58,137 nucleotides of DNA, from assembly GCA_943329845.2 (NCBI GenBank), contig CALQFM020000020.1, positions 1 through 58,137 on the forward strand. Direction: 5' to 3'. The notes under the pieces are model-generated. The model worked only from the letters and a program-made list of their open reading frames with translations. It ran no database searches and was not told where the DNA came from. Made by a program: the position numbers and the translations under genes. This DNA comes from Candidatus Kuenenia stuttgartensis. Its GTDB lineage: Bacteria; Pseudomonadota; Alphaproteobacteria; SMXS01. Below, piece by piece: positions 8,834-17,220 of the stretch; within the stretch, counting starts at the first letter, position 1, and each line of letters starts with the position of its first letter.

Positions 8834-9147
8834 CCTCGGCCCCTCCGGGAACGGATGCGTCGCCCGTCGATTGAAACGCGATTCGAGAGGCTCGGCAATG
8901 GCGCCGCCGCGGAACGCAGCCGCGGTGGTGGCGTTTGCATGACGGTTGCCGATAACGGCCCGTCAAGCTGGCCGGCATGTGCGGTGAGACTGGAATGCGG
9001 GATCGGTTTATCATGCGGTGGCGCGCCAAGCCACGGCGCTCGCCCTATTCAGCAAAAGCCTACGGGAAGACTGGCGAACATCACTCAGAAGGCCGACTTA
9101 CAGAGGAAGGCGAGCTGACCACGCCGCCCGAGAAACGGAGAGACGAT
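8834..9147. other. intergenic region between divergent membrane-protein gene and sodC
   Basis: These 314 bases separate two divergent genes and must hold both promoters. Frames that pass through it have no homology I recognise. I see no strong palindrome or -24/-12 promoter; the last bases carry the sodC ribosome binding site (GGAG at about 9138-9141). Confidence 0.5.
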
Positions 9148-9783
9148 ATGACGAACTGGAAGACCATTGCCGGAACGGCCGGCATCGCGGGCCTGATGAT
9201 GGCTATAGCCACCCCGTCCTGGGCCGAGACCCCCGCCGCGCCTCAGCCGAAGGTGAGGCCCGGCAGCGAATGGAGCAAGCCCGCGCCGGCAGGCGGCACC
9301 GTGGAACTCAAGGACCAGAAAGGCAATACCGTGGGCACCCTTGTCTTGACGACGGGTGAGTCGGGCATCGCCATGACGGGCAAATTCACCGGCCTGCCGC
9401 CTGGCGTGCATGGCTTCCACATCCACGACAAGGGTGTGTGCAAGGGCGACTTCGCCACCGCGGGCGGCCATTTCAATCCGGGCCACACCAAGCACGGCAT
9501 CCTCGCCGAAACCGGCCGCCACGCCGGTGACCTGCCGAACCTCGATGTGCCTGCCTCCGGCGCGGTCAATGTGGACCTGTTTCTGACCGGCGTGTCGCTG
9601 ACACCCGGTAGTCCCATCAATCTCCATGACCAGGACGGCGCGTCGTTCGTGGTTCATGCGGGTCCGGACGATTACAAGAGCGATCCGTCGGGCAATTCCG
9701 GAGGTCGCATCGCCTGCGGCGTGCTGGAGGTGTCCAAGCCGGCGGCCGCTCCCGCTCCGGCCGAGCCCGCCGCACCGAAATAA
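9148..9783 (+). CDS. sodC: periplasmic Cu/Zn superoxide dismutase
   Basis: A 211-residue secreted enzyme that converts superoxide to peroxide and oxygen in the periplasm. The signal peptide runs to about residue 26 (TPSWA cleavage). Metal ligands are visible: HGFHIHDKG (residues 88-96), GGHFNPGHTKHG with the bridging and zinc His residues, HAGDLPN with the zinc Asp, and FVVHAGPDD with the last copper His. The disulfide Cys residues are in GVCKG and RIACG, next to the conserved active-site Arg. The C-terminus ends in a Pro/Ala-rich tail. The start at ATG 9148 has GGAG upstream and gives a clean signal peptide. A hairpin follows the stop. Confidence 0.95.
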   Translation: MTNWKTIAGTAGIAGLMMAIATPSWAETPAAPQPKVRPGSEWSKPAPAGGTVELKDQKGNTVGTLVLTTGESGIAMTGKFTGLPPGVHGFHIHDKGVCKGDFATAGGHFNPGHTKHGILAETGRHAGDLPNLDVPASGAVNVDLFLTGVSLTPGSPINLHDQDGASFVVHAGPDDYKSDPSGNSGGRIACGVLEVSKPAAAPAPAEPAAPK

Positions 9784-9796
9784 GCGTTAGATACGG

Positions 9797-9824
9797 CACG
9801 GCCCCTCCTGCGGGCGGGGCCGTG
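9797..9824. terminator. hairpin terminator candidate after sodC
   Basis: Perfect 9-bp inverted repeat CACGGCCCC (9797-9805) and GGGGCCGTG (9816-9824) with a 10-base loop, 14 bases after the sodC stop. It lies between two converging genes and could serve both; no U-tract is present. Confidence 0.6.
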
Positions 9825-9829
9825 GCCGC

Positions 9830-9934
9830 TCAGGACTTGGCCGACGACTTGCGTCCCGAGCCGATCTTCTTGCCGCCGCCGTCATCCTTGTTGACGGTTG
9901 CCCAGGACTGACCGTGCCTAGTCTTGCAATTGCC
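9830..9934 (-). pseudogene. C-terminal remnant of a small basic stress-type ('plasmid stabilization') protein
   Basis: The frame ending at TGA 9830-9832 reads SWATVNKDDGGGKKIGSGRK before its stop. This is the conserved C-terminal signature (ATVNK..GGGKKSGSGR) of short proteins often labelled 'plasmid stabilization protein'. The N-terminal two thirds (normally a charged helix with ...EERAW) are missing: upstream of the motif the frame meets a stop after about 10 unrelated residues. The remnant overlaps the 3' end of the neighbouring hypothetical gene. The family identification is from memory. Confidence 0.5.
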
Positions 9935-10481
9935 TCAGTTCCGAAAGTCGGACCACCCCGCTCTGGCTGTTGAACGTGATCGTTCTGTCGCCGCCTTGTG
10001 CCTGGGATACGCCGGAGATCCGGTGGTCGCCGGTATCGTATACGGTGGAGCGTCCGGCGTCTTCGATCACCAGTCTGCGGGACTCTGGAAACACCGCGTA
10101 GCGCAGGTCGTTCTGGGCCCCCGTCGACGAGGGTGATCCGAGGCCTGACGGCCACCACGACGCCGACGATTGCGATGGCGAGCGGTAGCTCACCTCGTTG
10201 TCCTGGCGGTCATGGGACGGGGACCGGGGCGCGTTCCTAAGGTGCTCCGCCAGTTCCGACGCGACCGCGTTCAAGGTGGCCTTCATGCGGTCGTTGAACA
10301 TGTCGCCGACCATGGTCATGCCTGAGGACCATTGCGCCATGCCGCCGAACTCCGGATGGGAAAATTGCGCCATGGTCCCATTGCCTGAGCGGAGCGCTTC
10401 GAACACGGTTCGAACCGCCCCTTCGGAGACTCCATTGCGTTCAGCAATCTTCCTCAACAAGCTGCTGTCCTGTTCGCTCAT
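9918..10481 (-). CDS. conserved hypothetical protein
   Basis: A 187-residue cytoplasmic protein. The N-terminal half has an HTH-like opening (LLRKIAERNGVSEGAVRTVFEAL), then GNGTMAQFSHPEFGG and MVGDMFNDRMKATLNAVASELAEHL, a pattern I associate with SHOCT-type hypothetical proteins in alphaproteobacteria. The C-terminal part is Ser/Pro-rich, then a beta-rich segment (DLRYAVFPESRRLVIED). ATG 10481 is preceded by AGGAG at 6 bases. It sits between two degraded genes, and its own 3' end overlaps the remnant at 9830-9934. Function unknown. Confidence 0.7.
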   Translation of the reverse strand: MSEQDSSLLRKIAERNGVSEGAVRTVFEALRSGNGTMAQFSHPEFGGMAQWSSGMTMVGDMFNDRMKATLNAVASELAEHLRNAPRSPSHDRQDNEVSYRSPSQSSASWWPSGLGSPSSTGAQNDLRYAVFPESRRLVIEDAGRSTVYDTGDHRISGVSQAQGGDRTITFNSQSGVVRLSELRQLQD

Positions 10482-10525
10482 GGTGAACTCCTGGTTCGCG
10501 TGGGTTATTTTCAGCATAGATCCCG

Positions 10526-10919
10526 CTAGCTCGTCATGAGGTCGCCGCCGTTCGGGTGCAGCACCTGGCCGGTCATGTGGCTGGAATCCTCGCAGGCGAG
10601 GAACAGGTGGCACGGCGTCACTTCGTTGGGCTCGCCCGGCCGGCCCATGGGCGTGTCGCCGCCGAATTCCGCCACGTGCGTCGCGTCGAAGCTGGCCGGG
10701 ATCAGCGGCGTCCAGATCGCCCCCCCCCTCGCGGGCGAACAACGCCGAGACGGCGCGTCCGATGCCGCTGTCGCCGCCGGTGATCAGCGCCACCTTGCCT
10801 GAGAGGCGCCCCGATCCGGCAAACCGCGGCGCGTAGCGCGGCTTCGGGTGCATTTCCCGTTCGTCGCCGGGCTGGCGTTCCTGATGCTGGGCGGGCTTCG
10901 TGCCGGAATGGTCGACCAT
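10526..10919 (-). pseudogene. short-chain dehydrogenase (YdaD/Gsp39-like), internally deleted
   Basis: ATG 10919 (AGGA upstream) begins MVDHSGTKPAQHQE and continues through the Rossmann motif VALITGGDSGIGRAV to LFARE. It then meets a run of nine G (plus-strand C 10720-10728). After the run a different frame carries a proper SDR C-terminus: IWTPLIPASF, GDTPMGRPGEPNEV, SSHMTGQVLHPNGG, ending at TAG 10526-10528. Compared with full-length relatives of about 285 residues, some 165 residues are missing, including the catalytic Tyr-x-x-x-Lys. The two pieces are also out of frame. The enzyme cannot be functional. Confidence 0.85.
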
Positions 10920-10976
10920 GGCTGGTTCCTCACGGTGATCTCCTGCGATCAAACCATGAACCGGTGGCTTTGTTCC

Positions 10977-12002
10977 TCAGGCCGCGGCCAGATAGTGGAC
11001 GCTGAACAGCGACTTCCGGTCCGTCCAGGTCCGTATCACGCGAAAACCGGCGCTCTCGGCGGCGAGGACGAATTCCGGCACCGAATATTTGTAGGAATTC
11101 TCGGTGTGGATGGTTTCGTCGCGGGCCATGGCGATCTGCTTGCCCGCCACCTGGAAACGCTGGTCCGCGGTGGATTGCAGGTGCATCTCGATGCGGCCGT
11201 CGGTCTCGTTGTAGAACGCCAGATGGCGGAATTTCTCCAGGTCGATGGTGCCGTCCAGCTCGCGGTTGATCCGCCGCAGCACGTTCAAATTGAACGCAGC
11301 GGTCACGCCTTCGTCGTCATTGTAGGCCGGATCCAGGATCTCGCGCCCCTTGCGCAGGTCGACGCCGACCAGGAAGCCGTCGCCCGGCGCCAGCATGGCA
11401 TGTACGTCGGCGAGGAACTGGCGCGCGCGGCCGCGCTCCATGTTGCCGATGGTCGAACCGGGGAAGAAGGCCAGTTTCTTGCCGCCCCACGACGCTTCGG
11501 GAGGCAGTTCCACCGGGGCGCTGAAATCGGCGACGATCCCGCCCACCGTGAGATCGGTGTAGTCGCGGGACAGGTCTTCGATGGCGGGCTCCAGCGCGGC
11601 GCGGCTGATGTCGATGGCCACATAGGCGCAGGGGCTCGGCAGCGCGTCGAGCAGCCGCCTGATCTTGGCGTCCGAGCCGCTGCCGAACTCGATTACCGTG
11701 ACATCGCTACCGGCAATGTCGGCGATGTCCGGGCCGATGTCCGAGAGCAGCTTCAGCTCGGTGCGGGTGACGTAATATTCCGGCGTCCGGCAGATTCGCT
11801 CGAACAGGTCCGAGCCGCGCGCATCGTAGAAATATTTCGGCGGGATCTGCTTCTGTGGCTTCGACAGACCTTCCAGCACGTCGGCAGCGAAGTCGTCCTT
11901 CGGCGGATGACGGTCGAGCAGGAAGGCGGGGCCCGGGGCGGGCGACGGATGTGCCGCCTGGTCGGGAGCGGCGACGTCGAAAGCGGTCTTGTCCATGATC
12001 AT
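10977..12002 (-). CDS. egtD: L-histidine N-alpha-methyltransferase
   Basis: A 341-residue SAM-dependent methyltransferase that trimethylates histidine to hercynine, the first step of ergothioneine synthesis. Family marks are PPKYFYDARGSDLFERIC near the N-terminus, the SAM loop VIEFGSGSDAKIRRLL, IDISRAAL, FFPGSTIGN, and the C-terminal block ENSYKYSVPEF with SLFSVHYLA. The ATG at 12002-12000 overlaps the egtB stop (ATGA), so the two are translationally coupled. Its length is close to the usual ~320-330. Together with egtB this is a compact two-gene ergothioneine operon; no egtC or egtE is in the window. Confidence 0.93.
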   Translation of the reverse strand: MIMDKTAFDVAAPDQAAHPSPAPGPAFLLDRHPPKDDFAADVLEGLSKPQKQIPPKYFYDARGSDLFERICRTPEYYVTRTELKLLSDIGPDIADIAGSDVTVIEFGSGSDAKIRRLLDALPSPCAYVAIDISRAALEPAIEDLSRDYTDLTVGGIVADFSAPVELPPEASWGGKKLAFFPGSTIGNMERGRARQFLADVHAMLAPGDGFLVGVDLRKGREILDPAYNDDEGVTAAFNLNVLRRINRELDGTIDLEKFRHLAFYNETDGRIEMHLQSTADQRFQVAGKQIAMARDETIHTENSYKYSVPEFVLAAESAGFRVIRTWTDRKSLFSVHYLAAA

Positions 12003-13282
12003 TCGTCCTTTGCCAGCCGGAGTCCCGAGAACTGCCAGCGGGCGTCGGGAGGGAAGAAATTGCGGTAGGTGGCGCGCACATGGCCTGCCGGTGTCGCGCA
12101 ACTGCCGCCGCGCAGCACCATCTGGTTGCTCATGAACTTGCCGTTGTATTCGCCGATGGCGCCTTCGGCCGCCTTGTAGCGCGGATAGGGCGCGTAGGCG
12201 CTCATGGTCCATTCCCACACGTCGCCGAACATCTGGCGCAGGCCGTCGCCGCCATCGGCGGCACGGGGTTCGAGGTTGGACGGGTCCAGGCCGTTGCCGT
12301 CGACGGCCAGGCCGCGCGCCGCCGTTTCCCATTCCGCCTCGGTCGGTAGCCGGTATCCGGCCCATGTGGCGTAGGCCGCGGCCTCGTAGTAGCTGACGTG
12401 GCACACGGGCTCGGCCGGATCGACCGTCTCCCGGCCATGCAGCGTGTAGCGCGTCCAGGCGCCGTCACGTTGTTCCCAGTAGAGCGGCGCGTGCCAGCCG
12501 CGTTCGCCGACGATGGTCCAGCCTTCCGCCAGCCACAGCGCCGGATCGCGGTAGCCGCCCGCCTCCATGAACGCCAGGTATTCGCCGTTGGTCACCGGCC
12601 GCGACGCCAGCGCGAACGGCTCCAGATGATGGCGGTGGCGCGGCCCCTCGTTGTCGAAGCAGAAGCCGTTGCCGTCATGGCCGATCTCGCGCAGGCCGCC
12701 CGCGAAGGGCTGCCAGGCCAGCGCAGGCAGGTCGGCGCTCCCGCGCGGCCGCACGCCATAGGGCGCCGTGTCCAATGGGTTGAGCGACAGTGCGTGCTTG
12801 ATGTCGGTGACCAGCAGCTCCTGGTGCTGCTGTTCGTGGTTCAGCCCTAACGCGACCAGAGGCGCGAGCGACGGGTCGAGCCGCTCGAGCAGTGACGCCA
12901 TGGCGGTGTCCACATGGGCCCGATAATCCAGGACCTCGTCGACGGTGGGGCGAGACAGCAGCCCCCGTTGCGGCCGGGGGAACGGCGATCCGATCTGCTG
13001 GTAATAGGAATTGAACAGGCGATCGTAGGCGTCGTTCAGCGGCCGGTAGCCCGGCAGATAGGGCTTCAGCAGGAAGGTCTCGAAAAACCAGGTGGTGTGC
13101 GCCAGGTGCCATTTGGTCGGGCTGGTGTCTGGCATGCTCTGGATCACCTGATCCTCTGCCGCCAGCGGCGCAGCGAGCGCAATGGTGATACCCCTTACGC
13201 GCGCGTAGGCGTCGCGCGGGGGTTCACGCACTGGATGAAGGGTCAGCTTGTTTGCTGACGCCGTCGGCGACTGGACGGTCAC
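11999..13282 (-). CDS. egtB: ergothioneine biosynthesis sulfoxide synthase
   Basis: A 427-residue non-haem iron enzyme that joins hercynine to a thiol donor (cysteine or gamma-Glu-Cys; I cannot tell which) using O2. The N-terminal DinB-like domain has WHLAHTTWFFE (His 62) and the HxxxHxE iron site in LNHEQQHQELL (His 149, His 153). The C-terminal FGE-sulfatase domain has RPVTNGEYLAFMEAGGY, GYRLPTEAEWE, FGDVWEWTMS and VLRGGSCATP. I place the start at GTG 13282 with AGGGG 7 bases upstream, because the family N-terminus (LAAPLAAEDQVIQSMP) needs it. It is the first gene of the egtBD operon. Confidence 0.92.
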   Translation of the reverse strand: MTVQSPTASANKLTLHPVREPPRDAYARVRGITIALAAPLAAEDQVIQSMPDTSPTKWHLAHTTWFFETFLLKPYLPGYRPLNDAYDRLFNSYYQQIGSPFPRPQRGLLSRPTVDEVLDYRAHVDTAMASLLERLDPSLAPLVALGLNHEQQHQELLVTDIKHALSLNPLDTAPYGVRPRGSADLPALAWQPFAGGLREIGHDGNGFCFDNEGPRHRHHLEPFALASRPVTNGEYLAFMEAGGYRDPALWLAEGWTIVGERGWHAPLYWEQRDGAWTRYTLHGRETVDPAEPVCHVSYYEAAAYATWAGYRLPTEAEWETAARGLAVDGNGLDPSNLEPRAADGGDGLRQMFGDVWEWTMSAYAPYPRYKAAEGAIGEYNGKFMSNQMVLRGGSCATPAGHVRATYRNFFPPDARWQFSGLRLAKDE

Positions 13283-13483
13283 GGCAGTTCCCCTGCTGTC
13301 CGAAACCAGCGCGGGCTCCGGTACGAGATCGATGAAACGTCTTGAGGCCGCCACAGGTTCCCCCCGATAACGGCCATACTTGCCCCTACTTCTTGCCTCA
13401 TATGGACGCCGCCGCCCCCGGAACAAGGGCCGGGCGGCGTCGTTCTCGCTGGCAGCCGCCGGCGTACCGTTCGAGGGAGGGGC

Positions 13484-14812
13484 ATCATCGAGGAATCCGC
13501 GGACATTCCGGCGACGCACGGCGGCGTACGAGGGCGGCCGGTCTACATCGTCGATGGCGCCCGCACGCCGTTCCTGAAGGCGCGCGGCAGGCCCGGGCCG
13601 TTCACGCCCGTCGACCTTGCCGTGCAGTGCGGCCACTCGCTGCTCTACCGGCAGGACATGCCGCGCGACGCCTTCGACCGTGTGATCCTGGGCTGCGTCA
13701 ACGTCATCGCCGACGAGATGAACCCGGCGCGGGTCGCGGCGCTCCGGCTGGGCATGGGCGCGGCGACGGTCGCCTACACCATGCAGATCAACTGCGGCTC
13801 CGGCATGCAATCGATCGATACCGCGTTTCGCACCATCCAGGCCGGGCAGGCGGATCTGATCCTGGCGGGCGGTGCCGAATCCCTCAGCCATGCGCCGCTG
13901 GTCTTCCGGCGCGACGCGGCCGCCTGGTTCGGCGGCCTGATGTCGGCGCGCGGAATGGGCGCCAAGGTTAAGGCGGTGGCCGGGTTCCGGCCCCGGTTCC
14001 TGAAGCCGGTCATCGGGCTGGAGCGCGGCCTGACCGACCCGGTGGTCGCGCTCAACATGGGCCAGACCGCCGAAATCATCGCCCATCTGTTCCAGGTGTC
14101 GCGCGATGCCTCCGACGCCTATGCCGCCGAGAGCCACCGCCGGCTGGCGCTCGCCCAGAACAGCGGCTGGCTGGAAGATGAGATCGAGCCGGCCATGGCG
14201 CGAGACGGCGCCGTGTTCGCGGCCGATGACGGCGTCCGGCCCGACAGCACCCTTGAAAAGCTCGCGGCCTTGAGGCCGGTGTTCGAGTCGCCCTGGGGCA
14301 AGGTGACGGCGGCCAATGCATCGCAGATATCCGACGGTGCGTCCTGGGTGATACTGGCGTCCGAGGAGGCGCTGGAAAAGCATCGCTTGAAGCCCCGCGC
14401 CGTGATCCTCGACAGCGAGTGGTCTGCGCTCGATCCATCGATCATGGGCCTGGGGCCGACCCTGTGCGCGACCAAAATCCTGAAGCGGCATGACATGGGC
14501 ATGGCCGACATCGACCTGTGGGAGCTCAACGAGGCGTTCGCCGCCCAGGTGCTGTCCTGCCTCGCCGCGTGGAACGACACCGACTACTGCGAGACCGTGC
14601 TCGGCCTCGACGGCAAGCTGGGCCGGATCGAGCGCGACCGGCTCAATCCGGACGGCGGCGCCATCAGCCTCGGCCATCCCGTCGGCGCCAGCGGCAACCG
14701 GATCGTGCTGCATCTGGTGAATGCGCTGCACCGGATGGACCTGCACCGCGGCATCGCCACCGAATGCATCGGCGGCGGCCAGGGCGGCGCCATGATGATC
14801 GAGAGGATCTGA
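13484..14812 (+). CDS. acetyl-CoA acyltransferase (thiolase), non-canonical or uncertain start
   Basis: Thiolase-family enzyme cleaving 3-ketoacyl-CoA or condensing acetyl-CoA. Catalytic marks are the Cys in INCGSGMQS, ELNEAFAAQ, the His in SLGHPVGASG and the final Cys in ECIGGGQGG. Homology requires the N-terminus VYIVDGARTPFLKARG, which is in frame from about 13541. However, no ATG, GTG or TTG exists in frame before GTG 13622, which would remove the first strand and about 27 conserved residues. ATC codons at 13484 and 13487 follow GAGGGAGGGG, so I give 13484 as a tentative start; a sequence error is equally possible. The stop is 2 bases before the hydratase/dehydrogenase gene, forming a beta-oxidation pair. 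Confidence 0.8.
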   Translation: MIEESADIPATHGGVRGRPVYIVDGARTPFLKARGRPGPFTPVDLAVQCGHSLLYRQDMPRDAFDRVILGCVNVIADEMNPARVAALRLGMGAATVAYTMQINCGSGMQSIDTAFRTIQAGQADLILAGGAESLSHAPLVFRRDAAAWFGGLMSARGMGAKVKAVAGFRPRFLKPVIGLERGLTDPVVALNMGQTAEIIAHLFQVSRDASDAYAAESHRRLALAQNSGWLEDEIEPAMARDGAVFAADDGVRPDSTLEKLAALRPVFESPWGKVTAANASQISDGASWVILASEEALEKHRLKPRAVILDSEWSALDPSIMGLGPTLCATKILKRHDMGMADIDLWELNEAFAAQVLSCLAAWNDTDYCETVLGLDGKLGRIERDRLNPDGGAISLGHPVGASGNRIVLHLVNALHRMDLHRGIATECIGGGQGGAMMIERI

Positions 14813-14814
14813 CC

Positions 14815-16911
14815 ATGCGCCCCCTATCGAGGAACGTTCTGGCGGCGCTCGAGCCCCGCGAACTGGAGCTGGGGCTCGACATGGGCTCCAGCCACATGCT
14901 GCGCCACTGGCGCTACGGCCGCGACGGGCAGGGCGTCGCCTGGCTGCTGTTCGACAGGATGGGTGCGTCGGTCAACACCATCGACGAGGAGGTGCTGAAC
15001 GAACTGGCGGACGTGCTGCGGCTGCTGCTGCCCGAAAATCCTGCCGGAATCGTCATCCGCTCGGCCAAGCGCGCCGGGTTCTGCGCCGGTGCCGATGTCA
15101 GCCGGTTCGCCGGCCAGATCGACCCGAACGAGGCCGAACGGGTGCTGCTTCAGGGCCATATGGTGCTCGACGCGATCTCCGAACTGGCCATCCCGACGGT
15201 CGCCGTCATCCACGGTCACTGCCTTGGTGGAGGGCTCGAGCTGGCGCTTGCCTGCCGAACCCGCATCGCCGTGGATGGATCCAAGTTCGGCTTTCCCGAG
15301 GTACTGCTCGGCCTGCATCCCGGTCTCGGCGGCACGGTGCGATCGGTGGGCCTGATCTCCCCGGTCGAAGCCATGACCATGATGCTGACCGGCAAGACAG
15401 TCGACACGACTCGCGCCAGGGCCATCGGGCTGGTCGACGTGGTGACACAGGAGCGGCACGTGGCGGCGGCCATCCGCGACGCCGTTGCTGGCCGGATCAG
15501 GCCGCCGGCGGCCACCTTGCGCGCCAGGATCGAGCGGCTGCCGGCGCTGCGCGGGCTGCTTGCCAACCGGATGCGGGCACAAGCGCGCAAGCGCGCGCCG
15601 GAGGCGCACTATTCCGCGCCCTACGCGCTGATCGACCTGTGGGAGAAGTTCTCCGACCGGCCGGGCGCCATGCGCAACGAGGAGCTTCGGAGCTTCGCCG
15701 CGCTGCTCGCGAGCCGCACGGCACAGAACCTGATCAGGGTGTTCTACCTGCGCGAGAATCTTCGCAAGATGGGCGAGGCCGGCAAGCCGATGACCCATGT
15801 CCACGTGGTCGGCGCGGGCGCCATGGGCGGCGACATCGCCGCATGGTGCGCCCTGAAGGGCCTGCGGGTGACCCTGTCGGACCAGAAGCCCGAGGCCATC
15901 GGTGGCGCGATCCGGCGGGCCGAGGCGCTGTACCGCAAGCGCCACATGAAGGACGTCGAAGTCCGCGACGCGCTCGACCGGCTGGTCGCCGACCCGCGTG
16001 GTCACGGCGTCGCCCAGGCCGATCTGGTGATCGAGGCGGTGCCCGAGAACCTCGCGCTGAAGAAGGCGCTCTACGAGACCATCGAGCCGCGCATGAAGCC
16101 GTCGGCATTGCTGGCCACCAACACCTCCAGCATCTCGCTGCGGGATCTGGGCGAGGATCTGCGCAATCCTGGCCGGCTGGTGGGCCTGCACTTCTTCAAC
16201 CCGGTGCCGCGGATGGAGCTGGTGGAAGTGGTCGCCCACGAGGACATCTTCGACGTCACCTTCAGCCGCGCCCGCGCCTTCGTGCGCCAGATCGACAAGC
16301 TGCCCGCGCCGGTTGCCAGTGAGCCCGGCTTCCTGGTGAACCGGGCGCTCATGCCCTACATGGCCGAGGCGCTCGCCATGCTGGCGGAAGGCATCGCCGC
16401 GCCGACCATCGACGCGGCGGCCGAAGCCTTCGGCATGCCGGTGGGCCCGGTGGAACTGGCTGACCGGGTCGGCCTCGACATCTGCCTCGCCGTCGCCGAC
16501 CTGCTGGCCAGGAAGCAGGCCACGCCGCCGACACCGGGCCTGGAAAAGCTGCGCGGAAAGGTGGCGCGCGGCGAACTCGGCATGAAGACGGGAAAGGGCT
16601 TCTACGGCTGGAACGGCGACACGCCGCGCAAGGGCCGCGCCGGCGATCCGCCGGCCGATGCGGCCGATCGGCTGATCCTGCCGATGCTCAATGCCTGCGT
16701 CGCGTGCCTGCGCGAAGGCGTGGTGGCCGAGGAAAGCACGGTCGATGCCGCCATGATCTTCGGCGCAGGATTCGCCCCCTTCACCGGCGGGCCCATGCAT
16801 TACGCGCGCACCCAGGGCGTCGAGGACATCGTCCGCAAGCTGATGGAACTGGTCCGCCGCCACGGTCCGCGCTTCGAACCGGACGAGGGATGGATGTCGC
16901 TGAATTCCTGA
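14815..16911 (+). CDS. bifunctional enoyl-CoA hydratase / 3-hydroxyacyl-CoA dehydrogenase (FadJ-type)
   Basis: A 698-residue multifunctional beta-oxidation alpha subunit. The N-terminal crotonase domain (about 35-220) has the oxyanion segments GFCAGADVSRFAG and GHCLGGGLELALACR, and FGFPEVLLGLHPGLGG. The NAD-binding domain starts near residue 325 (VVGAGAMGGDIAAW). It is followed by NTSSISL and LHFFNPVPRMELVEVV with catalytic His 459, and the C-terminal helical domains (KTGKGFYGWNGD, FTGGPMHY). It hydrates trans-2-enoyl-CoA and oxidises the 3-hydroxyacyl-CoA; the upstream thiolase completes the cycle. AGAGGA precedes ATG 14815, overlapping the thiolase 3' end. Confidence 0.92.
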   Translation: MRPLSRNVLAALEPRELELGLDMGSSHMLRHWRYGRDGQGVAWLLFDRMGASVNTIDEEVLNELADVLRLLLPENPAGIVIRSAKRAGFCAGADVSRFAGQIDPNEAERVLLQGHMVLDAISELAIPTVAVIHGHCLGGGLELALACRTRIAVDGSKFGFPEVLLGLHPGLGGTVRSVGLISPVEAMTMMLTGKTVDTTRARAIGLVDVVTQERHVAAAIRDAVAGRIRPPAATLRARIERLPALRGLLANRMRAQARKRAPEAHYSAPYALIDLWEKFSDRPGAMRNEELRSFAALLASRTAQNLIRVFYLRENLRKMGEAGKPMTHVHVVGAGAMGGDIAAWCALKGLRVTLSDQKPEAIGGAIRRAEALYRKRHMKDVEVRDALDRLVADPRGHGVAQADLVIEAVPENLALKKALYETIEPRMKPSALLATNTSSISLRDLGEDLRNPGRLVGLHFFNPVPRMELVEVVAHEDIFDVTFSRARAFVRQIDKLPAPVASEPGFLVNRALMPYMAEALAMLAEGIAAPTIDAAAEAFGMPVGPVELADRVGLDICLAVADLLARKQATPPTPGLEKLRGKVARGELGMKTGKGFYGWNGDTPRKGRAGDPPADAADRLILPMLNACVACLREGVVAEESTVDAAMIFGAGFAPFTGGPMHYARTQGVEDIVRKLMELVRRHGPRFEPDEGWMSLNS

Positions 16912-16950
16912 TCGCCGGAACCATGCCGCGCGCCCTCGCGTTTACGACCC

Positions 16951-17154
16951 ATGAACCAGGAACCGATAAACCTCAATCTGCACCCAGAACACCCTCCCGT
17001 TCTCACCGGGCAGGAAGCGCGCGGCGGCAAGCTTTATGAGCGGACCAGCGGCAGGCGCTGGATGGCGCTGTTCTTCCTGTTTGCGCTCGTCACGGCGTTG
17101 GCGCTGATCATCTACTTTGTCGGCGGCAGCGGGGCCCCGCCCGTTCGGGGCTAG
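16951..17154 (+). CDS. small single-pass membrane protein, unknown function
   Basis: A 67-residue protein with a polar N-terminus, a basic stretch (YERTSGRRW) and one hydrophobic helix (MALFFLFALVTALALIIYFV) near the C-terminus. The composition is convincing, but no ribosome binding site is obvious, and the spacing of 39 bases from the upstream gene leaves its operon membership open. No family recognised. Confidence 0.5.
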   Translation: MNQEPINLNLHPEHPPVLTGQEARGGKLYERTSGRRWMALFFLFALVTALALIIYFVGGSGAPPVRG

Positions 17155-17220
17155 GACGACTTTTCCGTATCGGCGTCCGGATGGATGGATTAGCTATCGC
17201 CCCAGCTATGGGGTGACGGC

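Noticed and set aside
14824-16863. 679-codon minus-strand ORF
   Set aside because: It is exactly antisense to the enoyl-CoA hydratase/dehydrogenase and has a His/Arg/Gln-rich product.
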